The notes under the pieces are model-generated. The model was not told where the DNA came from and made no database searches. It was given only the letters and a program-made list of their open reading frames with translations. A stretch of 11,641 nt of DNA from assembly GCA_964551875.1 (NCBI GenBank), contig CAZKEV010000054.1, positions 1 to 11,641 of the forward strand. The letters run 5' to 3'. The stretch is from JACTUA01 sp964551875. GTDB taxonomy: Archaea > Halobacteriota > Methanomicrobia > Methanomicrobiales > JACTUA01. Every line of letters starts with the position of its first letter. Within the stretch, counting starts at the first letter, position 1. Positions 1-5,923 of the stretch are shown piece by piece. The position numbers were made by a program, and so were the translations under genes.

Positions 1-426
1 ATCTTTGTGATCCTCATAGGCACTGCCCTTGCGGTTCTCGTCGATCCAGGGAAGGCTGCAGTCCTGAATCCGGGCCCACACGGGTTCTCGGAGATCCTGT
101 ACGCTTTCACCTCCCCGGCCCAGAACAACGGGAGTGCCTTTGCAGGGCTCTCGGCAAACAGCCTCTTCTACAATATCTCAACTGCCATTGCCATGCTCAT
201 CGGCAGGTACCTTGTCGCCATCCTCACCCTCGCCCTTGCCGGGTCCTTTGCTGCAAAGAAGATCGTTCCTGCCTCGGAGGGAACCCTCCATGACCACCGG
301 CCGCTCTTCATCATCTGGCTGGTATTCGTGGTGGTGATCATCGGCGCGTTGAGCTTCCTCCCCGCACTTTCCCTCGGGCCCATCGTGGAATACCTGATGC
401 ACACAGGGTGGGTCTTCCATGGGTGA
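1..426 (+). CDS. kdpA: KdpA, potassium-transporting ATPase K+-binding subunit (3' part)
   Basis: This is the C-terminal quarter or so of KdpA, the channel-like subunit of the KdpFABC K+ uptake pump that selects K+ in the membrane. The frame is open at base 1, so the gene starts outside the window. Codons 124-147 read NNGSAFAG, the fourth selectivity-filter loop of KdpA, preceded by GFSEILYAF and followed by an LSANSLFYN stretch. Two hydrophobic segments follow (about 175-255 and 295-360), with the family-typical GTL.DHRPLF loop between them and ALSLGPIVEYL near the end. Similarity to E. coli KdpA, from memory, is very clear. The stop overlaps the start of kdpB by 8 bases, implying translational coupling. 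The GTG at 7 is not a real start. Confidence 0.96.
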   Translation: MFVILIGTALAVLVDPGKAAVLNPGPHGFSEILYAFTSPAQNNGSAFAGLSANSLFYNISTAIAMLIGRYLVAILTLALAGSFAAKKIVPASEGTLHDHRPLFIIWLVFVVVIIGALSFLPALSLGPIVEYLMHTGWVFHG

Positions 427-2521
427 CAGCCGAATGGCCCATGATCCTCAGGGAATCCCCCTGGCACTCTACAGACGTGCCATCCAGGATGCCGTGCTGA
501 AACTCGACCCCCGGTTCATGGTCCACAACCCGGTGATGTTCGTCGTCGAGGCAGGCAGCATCCTCACCACCCTCCTGTATCTCCAGGCTCTCGCCGGCCA
601 TGGTGAGGCCCCCGCAGGGTTCATCGGCGCAATCTCCCTCTGGCTCTGGTTCACCGTGCTCTTTGCCAACTTCGCCGAGGCCCTTGCCGAAGGGAGGGGC
701 AAGGCGCAGGCAGAATCTCTCCGCCGGATGCGGCGAGAGACCATGGCGAAGAGACTCGCGGCCGGGTACTGCATCGTGCGGGGGTGTGAACCGGGCGAGG
801 GGGATTACACCATCGTCCCGTCATCGACCCTGCGCAGGGGAGACCTCTTCACGGTGAAGGCTGGCGATACGATACCGGTAGACGGCGAGATCGTGGAAGG
901 GATTGCGTCGGTGAACGAGAGCGCGGTCACCGGCGAGAGCGCCCCGGTCATCCGGGAGTCCGGCGAGGAACGGAGCGCGGTCACCGGGGGAACCGGCATC
1001 CTCTCAGACTGGCTCATCGTCCGGGCGAGTGCAAACCCAGGAGAGGGGTTCCTGGATCACATGATCAACCTCGTCGAGGGGGCAACGCGGCAGAGGACCC
1101 CGAACGAGATCGCCCTCTCCATCCTCCTGATAGGACTCACCGCGGTCTTCATCGTCGTCTGCGCAACCCTGTACGCCTTCTCCCTTTACAGCGTGGAGAT
1201 AACCGGGGCCGGGACACCGGTGACCATCACCGTCCTCGTATCCCTCCTTGTATGCCTCGCCCCGACGACCATCGGCGGACTTCTCAGCGCAATCGGGATC
1301 GCGGGGATGGACCGGCTCATCCGTCGTAATGTCATTACCACGTCAGGTCGCGCTATCGAGGCTGCAGGCGACGTTGATGTCCTCCTCCTTGACAAGACGG
1401 GGACCATAACCCTTGGGAACCGCCAGGCCGTGGAACTGATCCCTGTTGACGGCACCGATATCATGGAGCTTGCCGAGGTCTCGCAGCTCGCTTCCCTTGC
1501 CGATGAGACACCTGAAGGGCGCAGCATTGTGGTGCTCGTGAAGGAGAAGTATGGCCTCCGGGGCAGGACGGTGGGGGGGTCCGAGTCTGTGCCCGGTATG
1601 CAGTTCATTCCCTTCTCCAGCCATACCCGGATGAGCGGTGTCAACCAGGGCGGGATTCAGATCAGGAAGGGTGCCGCTGATGTCATGTTCGCCCACATCG
1701 GGTCAAGCGGCAACCCCATCACCGATCAGCTCAGGGCCAGGGTGGAGGCCATTGCCGGTGCAGGAGGCACCCCCCTCGTGGTCTCGAAGAATGGGAAGGC
1801 CCTCGGAGTTATCCACTTAAAAGACATCGTGAAAGGAGGGATCAAGGAGCGGTTCGCCCAGCTGCGTCGGATGGGGATCAGGACCGTGATGATCACCGGC
1901 GACAACCGGCTTACCGCAGCAACCATCGCCGCTGAAGCCGGTGTCGATGATTTCCTCGCGCAGGCGACCCCGGAGAACAAGCTGAAACTGATCCGGGAAT
2001 ACCAGACCGGCGGACGGATGGTTGCTATGACAGGCGATGGAACCAATGATGCCCCGGCCCTTGCGCAGGCTGATGTCGCCGTAGCCATGAATACCGGCAC
2101 GCAGCCGGCCCGGGAGGCGGCGAATATGATCGACCTTGACAGCAATCCGACGAAGCTGATAGAGATCGTCGAGATCGGGAAGCAGCTCCTCATGACCCGG
2201 GGGGCGCTCACCACCTTCTCCATCGCGAATGATATCGCCAAGTACTTTGCCATCATTCCCCCTGCCTTCGCCTCCACATACCCCGCGCTCGGCGCCCTGA
2301 ATATCCTGGGGCTTCATGACGCTATTCTCTCTGCCGTGATCTTCAACGCGCTCATCATCGTTGCACTCATTCCCCTGGCCCTCCACGGGGTAAGGTACCG
2401 CCCCATGACCGCCGACGAGGCCCTCAGGAACAACATCATCATCTACGGAATCGGCGGGATTATTGCACCGTTCATCGGAATAAAGATCATCGATATCCTG
2501 CTCATGATGATGGGAGTGTGA
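419..2521 (+). CDS. kdpB: KdpB, catalytic P-type ATPase subunit of the Kdp K+ pump
   Basis: Full-length 700-residue P1A-type ATPase; E. coli KdpB is 682 residues. It hydrolyses ATP to drive high-affinity K+ import with KdpA. Visible motifs in order: N-terminal DPRFMVHNPVMFVVEAGS with the first membrane helices; actuator TGES at residues 171-174; M4 proline P282 in CLAPTTIGG; phosphorylation motif DKTGT with acceptor D325; hinge motif GDGTNDAP at 539-546; M5 D605 and K608, matching the E. coli KdpB D583/K586 pair used in coupling. All catalytic residues are present, so it looks active. S174 is the equivalent of E. coli S162, whose phosphorylation inhibits the pump at high K+; whether that happens here is unknown. 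The ATG lies inside the kdpA stop region. A second ATG at codon 6 is possible. No kdpC follows. Confidence 0.98.
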   Translation: MGDSRMAHDPQGIPLALYRRAIQDAVLKLDPRFMVHNPVMFVVEAGSILTTLLYLQALAGHGEAPAGFIGAISLWLWFTVLFANFAEALAEGRGKAQAESLRRMRRETMAKRLAAGYCIVRGCEPGEGDYTIVPSSTLRRGDLFTVKAGDTIPVDGEIVEGIASVNESAVTGESAPVIRESGEERSAVTGGTGILSDWLIVRASANPGEGFLDHMINLVEGATRQRTPNEIALSILLIGLTAVFIVVCATLYAFSLYSVEITGAGTPVTITVLVSLLVCLAPTTIGGLLSAIGIAGMDRLIRRNVITTSGRAIEAAGDVDVLLLDKTGTITLGNRQAVELIPVDGTDIMELAEVSQLASLADETPEGRSIVVLVKEKYGLRGRTVGGSESVPGMQFIPFSSHTRMSGVNQGGIQIRKGAADVMFAHIGSSGNPITDQLRARVEAIAGAGGTPLVVSKNGKALGVIHLKDIVKGGIKERFAQLRRMGIRTVMITGDNRLTAATIAAEAGVDDFLAQATPENKLKLIREYQTGGRMVAMTGDGTNDAPALAQADVAVAMNTGTQPAREAANMIDLDSNPTKLIEIVEIGKQLLMTRGALTTFSIANDIAKYFAIIPPAFASTYPALGALNILGLHDAILSAVIFNALIIVALIPLALHGVRYRPMTADEALRNNIIIYGIGGIIAPFIGIKIIDILLMMMGV

Positions 2522-2526
2522 AAGGA
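2521..2526 (+). promoter_or_regulatory. Ribosome binding site of the KdpD-like gene
   Basis: AAAGGA begins at the last base of the kdpB stop codon and sits 5 bases before the ATG at 2532. It supports that start and co-translation with kdpB, leaving no room for kdpC. Confidence 0.6.
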
Positions 2527-2531
2527 ACCGT

Positions 2532-4493
2532 ATGGCACTCAACTCCGATCTCCGCCCTGACCCGGATCTCCTCCTCGCCCGGGTGCAGGAGGAGGAGCGG
2601 CGGAAGCACAGGGGGAAACTGAAGATCTTCCTCGGCTACGCAGCCGGTGTGGGAAAGACCTACGAGATGCTGAAGGCAGCCCACCAGCGGAAGGAGGAGG
2701 GTATCGATGTGAAGGCGGGATATGTCGAGACCCATGGCAGGCCTGAGACCGAGGTGCTCCTCGAAGGTCTCTATGTTATCCCGAGGAAGATCGTGGATTA
2801 CCGGGGAGTGACCATTTCGGAGATGGATCTCGATGCCATCCTCGCCATCTCGCCCCGGCTCGTCCTCGTCGATGAACTCGCCCACACGAATGCACCCGGG
2901 TCACGCCACCCGAAACGGTACCAGGACGTCGAGGAGATCCTGGATGCCGGTATCGACGTCTACACGACCCTGAATATCCAGCATCTCGAGAGCCTGAACG
3001 ACGTCGTGGCCCAGATCTCCGGAGTCCTCGTGAGGGAGACCATTCCAGACCGGGTCATCGATGAGGCCACCGAGCTCGAGATTGTTGATCTCCCGCCACC
3101 CGAACTCCTCCAGCGGCTCAGGGATGGAAAGGTGTACGTTCCCGAGCTCGTTGCACACGCCATCGACCAGTTCTTCAAGGAGGGCAACCTGTACGCCCTC
3201 CGGGAGCTCACGCTCCGACGCACCGCGGAACGGATCGACGAACAGATGCTCGCGTATATGCAGACCCATGCGATCCCCGGGCCCTGGGCGGCGGTCGAGA
3301 GCATCCTCGTCTGCGTGGGTCCGAGCCCCCTCTCGGAACGGCTCGTGAGGATCGCCCGGCGGCAGGCAGATCGCATGAATGCCCGCTGGACTGCCATCTA
3401 TATTGAGACGCCGGCCCACCACCGGCTCTCGAAGCGATCAAAGGAACAGGTCTGGCGTTCCCTCCAGCTGGCAGAGAAGCTGGGGGCCAAGACCCAAACG
3501 GTATTCGGGCTCAATGTGGCGTATACGGCCATTGATTACGCAAGGAAACACAATATCACGAGGATCCTCATCGGCAAGACCCTGCGGCCGCGGTGGCAGG
3601 AATTTCTCTTCGGGTCGGTGGTTGATCAGCTCATCCACAACAGCGGGACCATCGATGTTTACGTCATCAGCAGCGATGAGAAGGTCGCTGAGAAACCCGC
3701 GGAGATGGAACCGCTCCTCCCGGTCACCCCGCCGCGAAGCTATATTGACAGCCTGGTTCTCGTGATCCTGATCACAGTCCTGGGATGGCTGGTCAGGCCC
3801 TTCATCTCGCCCACGAACGTCATGATGTTCTACATGCTTGCAGTCGTGATATCGGCATTCCGGTGGGGGCTGCGCCCTGCGATTCTGACTGCATTCCTTG
3901 GGGTGCTGGCCTTTGATTTCTTCTTTGTCGCTCCTTATTTCAGTTTCAGGGTGAGCGATACCGAATATCTCATCACCTTTGCAGGGTTTATCGCCGTTGG
4001 TACCCTCATCAGCCTGCTGGTTGCACGGGTACGGGACCATGCCATAGCAGTGCAGACCCGGGACAATGAGACAAGTACCCTCTATGCCCTTTCGCAGGAT
4101 CTCGCGGCCGCCGTGGATGCCGATGCGATCATTCGGGCTGTTTCAGAGCATATCAATGAGATATTCCAGTGGAAGAGTGCCTTTCTCCTGCCCGACGGGG
4201 ATACCCTGCTGATACGCACGGCAAGCCTCGGCCTGATTCTCGATGCCGATGAGATGGCGGTCGCGACCTGGACATACAGGCACAGGTCTATCGCCGGATA
4301 TGATACCGATACGCTCCCCGGATCGAGGCTCCGCTACATACCGATCCAAAGTTCCAGGGGGATACTGGGGGTCATGGGCGTGAAACCGGCAGAACCCACG
4401 GGGGTCATCACACCGGAACAGGAACGGATCCTGACATCCTTTGCAAACCAGACTGCAATCGCACTGGAACGGGTGAACCTCGTAAATCAGTAA
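2532..4493 (+). CDS. KdpD-like K+ sensor lacking the histidine-kinase module
   Basis: The 653-residue protein has the whole input half of KdpD. Residues about 25-235 form the KdpD N-terminal domain, with Walker A GYAAGVGKT (35-43, K42) and DELAHTNAPGSRHPKR (from D114). A USP-like domain follows (about 250-380). From about 404 to 500 lie four hydrophobic helices of the DUF4118 type, with a very short FFFVAPYF turn. A GAF-like domain (about 515-650) ends in ANQTAIALER. E. coli KdpD is 894 residues and continues from here into DHp and ATPase domains; this protein stops instead. There is no H-box, N-box or G-box, and the next 60 bases encode no fragment of them. It therefore cannot phosphorylate a KdpE by the usual route. 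It may bind and regulate the KdpAB pump directly or pair with another kinase (inference). It is co-transcribed with kdpB. Confidence 0.94.
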   Translation: MALNSDLRPDPDLLLARVQEEERRKHRGKLKIFLGYAAGVGKTYEMLKAAHQRKEEGIDVKAGYVETHGRPETEVLLEGLYVIPRKIVDYRGVTISEMDLDAILAISPRLVLVDELAHTNAPGSRHPKRYQDVEEILDAGIDVYTTLNIQHLESLNDVVAQISGVLVRETIPDRVIDEATELEIVDLPPPELLQRLRDGKVYVPELVAHAIDQFFKEGNLYALRELTLRRTAERIDEQMLAYMQTHAIPGPWAAVESILVCVGPSPLSERLVRIARRQADRMNARWTAIYIETPAHHRLSKRSKEQVWRSLQLAEKLGAKTQTVFGLNVAYTAIDYARKHNITRILIGKTLRPRWQEFLFGSVVDQLIHNSGTIDVYVISSDEKVAEKPAEMEPLLPVTPPRSYIDSLVLVILITVLGWLVRPFISPTNVMMFYMLAVVISAFRWGLRPAILTAFLGVLAFDFFFVAPYFSFRVSDTEYLITFAGFIAVGTLISLLVARVRDHAIAVQTRDNETSTLYALSQDLAAAVDADAIIRAVSEHINEIFQWKSAFLLPDGDTLLIRTASLGLILDADEMAVATWTYRHRSIAGYDTDTLPGSRLRYIPIQSSRGILGVMGVKPAEPTGVITPEQERILTSFANQTAIALERVNLVNQ

Positions 4494-4502
4494 TCGCCAA
4501 AA

Positions 4503-4531
4503 CTGGGTAAGGCTCTCGATCGTTTACCCAG
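4503..4531. terminator. Inverted repeat between convergent operons, possible terminator
   Basis: CTGGGTAA (4503-4510) and TTACCCAG (4524-4531) form a perfect 8-bp stem with a 13-base loop. It lies in the 60-base gap between the stops of the KdpD-like gene and the KTN gene. Read leftward it is followed by a TTTT run, which suits the KTN operon best; read rightward it is followed by a pyrimidine-rich CCTCCCCTCTTT stretch. Archaeal termination depends mainly on T-tracts, so its function is not certain. Confidence 0.45.
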
Positions 4532-4553
4532 GGATTCAGTGTTCCTCCCCTCT

Positions 4554-5261
4554 TTATCGCATTCCAGTCTCTGACTCTTTCTCCGGGACGGTCCGCGCCC
4601 CGAGCATCGCGGCAAGCAAAGCCATGCGCGAGACGTTCGCGAGTGCGATCACCATATCGTTCGGCTGCAGAACGGTATTCCCATGGGGAATCAGGAGCTC
4701 GCCCTCCCTTATTACCCCGACAAGGATGCATTCCTCGGGGAGGTCCAGGTCACGGATTGCCTTCCCCGCAGCCATTGCTGTGGGATGCACCCTCTCCTCG
4801 ACAAGGGAGTAGTGCCCCTTGCCAAGGGTGAGCAGTGTCATCATCTCACCGAGGGACATCTCTTCGGCGATGATCGGGGCCATCAGGTCGGCCTGATTGA
4901 GCGCCACATCCACCCCCATCTCGGCCGTGAACATCCAGATATTCCTCGGGTTGTTCACCCGTGCAATGGTCCTCGGCACATGGAACTCGAACCGCGCCAG
5001 GCTCGTCACCACGAGATTCACCTCATCGGCCCCGGTCACCGCCGCCACCACATCGGCCTGCCGTATGCCCGCATCCTCCAGCACGCCGGGATCCGTGCCG
5101 CTGCCCAGTATGATTGCGCCCGGCGAGAGCGCCTGCTGGAGCCGGGAGATCTCTTCACGCCGCACCTCGATCACCTTCACCCCGTACCCACGGGAGACGA
5201 GGAGCGATGCCAGGTAGGTACCTTCCTTGCCTCCCCCTACAATGATCACATTCAGAGCCAT
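4554..5261 (-). CDS. KTN/RCK (TrkA-type) NAD-binding potassium-transport regulator, second of pair
   Basis: Cytosolic 235-residue protein of the TrkA/KTN family, which gates or tunes K+ transporters by binding NAD(H), ATP/ADP or similar ligands. The N-terminal Rossmann fold (about 1-135) has the glycine motif G9-x-G11-x-x-G14 (VGGGKEG) and acidic E32 at the end of strand 2, favouring NAD over NADP. The strand-4 region reads VAAVTGADEVN. A C-terminal RCK_C-like domain spans about 150-225. I chose the ATG at 5261 over an upstream in-frame GTG at 5276 because an AGGAGGG ribosome binding site precedes it by 5 bases. The GTG would overlap the previous gene by 4 bases and add five residues. It is the last gene of the ATPase operon. 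No TrkH, KtrB or channel gene is present, so its partner is unknown. Confidence 0.9.
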   Translation of the reverse strand: MALNVIIVGGGKEGTYLASLLVSRGYGVKVIEVRREEISRLQQALSPGAIILGSGTDPGVLEDAGIRQADVVAAVTGADEVNLVVTSLARFEFHVPRTIARVNNPRNIWMFTAEMGVDVALNQADLMAPIIAEEMSLGEMMTLLTLGKGHYSLVEERVHPTAMAAGKAIRDLDLPEECILVGVIREGELLIPHGNTVLQPNDMVIALANVSRMALLAAMLGARTVPEKESETGMR

Positions 5262-5266
5262 CCCTG

Positions 5267-5273
5267 CCCTCCT
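5267..5273 (-). promoter_or_regulatory. Strong ribosome binding site for the second KTN gene
   Basis: AGGAGGG on the minus strand, 5 bases upstream of the ATG at 5261. It is the reason for choosing this start over the GTG at 5276, inside which no comparable site is placed. Confidence 0.6.
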
Positions 5274-5923
5274 CACCCCATGCCAAGCAGCGCTTTCAGA
5301 CGGTCCGCTGATGTTGCGAGGACCGCGATATGGATCCGGTCACCCACCTGGAAGACGGTGCCCATGGTGGGCAGAAAGGTCTTCCCGCTTCGGGTGATGG
5401 CCACTACCCTGATCTCATCCGGGACGGTCAGGTCCTTCACCGTCCGGCCCATGACAAAGGGCGGGACCTCGACCTCTACAATATCCACCTCACCGCTCCC
5501 GAGGGAGTGGACCCGCTCCAGCTGGGAGAAGGTGAGGAGCTCAGCAAGTCGCTGGATGCCGAAAGAGACCGGAGAGATGGTCTGCAGGCCAAGACGGCGG
5601 TAGATCTCGGCCTTCCGGGGATCATACACCCGTGCAACCACCTTCGGGACATGGAAAACCTCCCTTGCAACCCGGGCAGCCACCACGTTCGTTTCATCGC
5701 TCGAGGTCACCGCCCCAAGGCCGTCAGCCCGCTCGATACCGGCCCGGATGAGGACATCCCGGTCAAAACCGACCCCACTGATGGTCCCCCCCCTGAAGGA
5801 AGGGCCCAGCCGTTCGAATGAGGAAGGGTTGCTGTCCACCACCGTGACCGCGTGACCCGCAAGAGAGAGCTCCCGCGCGAGCCCGGCGCCGGTATGCCCG
5901 CACCCGATGATGATGATCCTCAT
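5273..5923 (-). CDS. KTN/RCK (TrkA-type) NAD-binding potassium-transport regulator, first of pair
   Basis: A 216-residue cytosolic TrkA-type protein. The Rossmann motif is IGCGHTG (G7, G9, G12), with D30 closing strand 2 as expected for NAD(H) binding. SSDETNVVAARVAR and VARVYDPRKAEIYRRLG are typical KTN segments. An RCK_C (TrkA_C) domain covers about 146-216, including the MGRTVKDL and GDRIHIAV elements. Its ATG overlaps the stop of the ATPase gene in an ATGA, so translation is probably coupled. The pair of single-KTN genes recalls the adjacent ceoB/ceoC (trkA) genes of actinobacteria, where two different KTN proteins are thought to work together. They have clearly diverged from each other. 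The unusual feature is the operon partner, a P-type ATPase rather than a Trk/Ktr membrane subunit. Confidence 0.93.
   Translation of the reverse strand: MRIIIIGCGHTGAGLARELSLAGHAVTVVDSNPSSFERLGPSFRGGTISGVGFDRDVLIRAGIERADGLGAVTSSDETNVVAARVAREVFHVPKVVARVYDPRKAEIYRRLGLQTISPVSFGIQRLAELLTFSQLERVHSLGSGEVDIVEVEVPPFVMGRTVKDLTVPDEIRVVAITRSGKTFLPTMGTVFQVGDRIHIAVLATSADRLKALLGMG

Noticed and set aside
1817..2542. Minus-strand open frame of 241 codons opposite kdpB
   Set aside because: Antisense to the most conserved part of KdpB; composition is that of a shadow frame.
4494..4553. Looked for a frameshifted histidine-kinase tail after the KdpD-like stop
   Set aside because: Only 60 bases remain before the convergent KTN gene, and no H-box or other kinase motif appears in any frame.
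4683..5603. Long open frame of 306 codons on the plus strand opposite the KTN genes
   Set aside because: It is rich in His, Pro and Arg, has no family motif, and lies antisense to two clear KTN genes. It is a GC-rich shadow frame.
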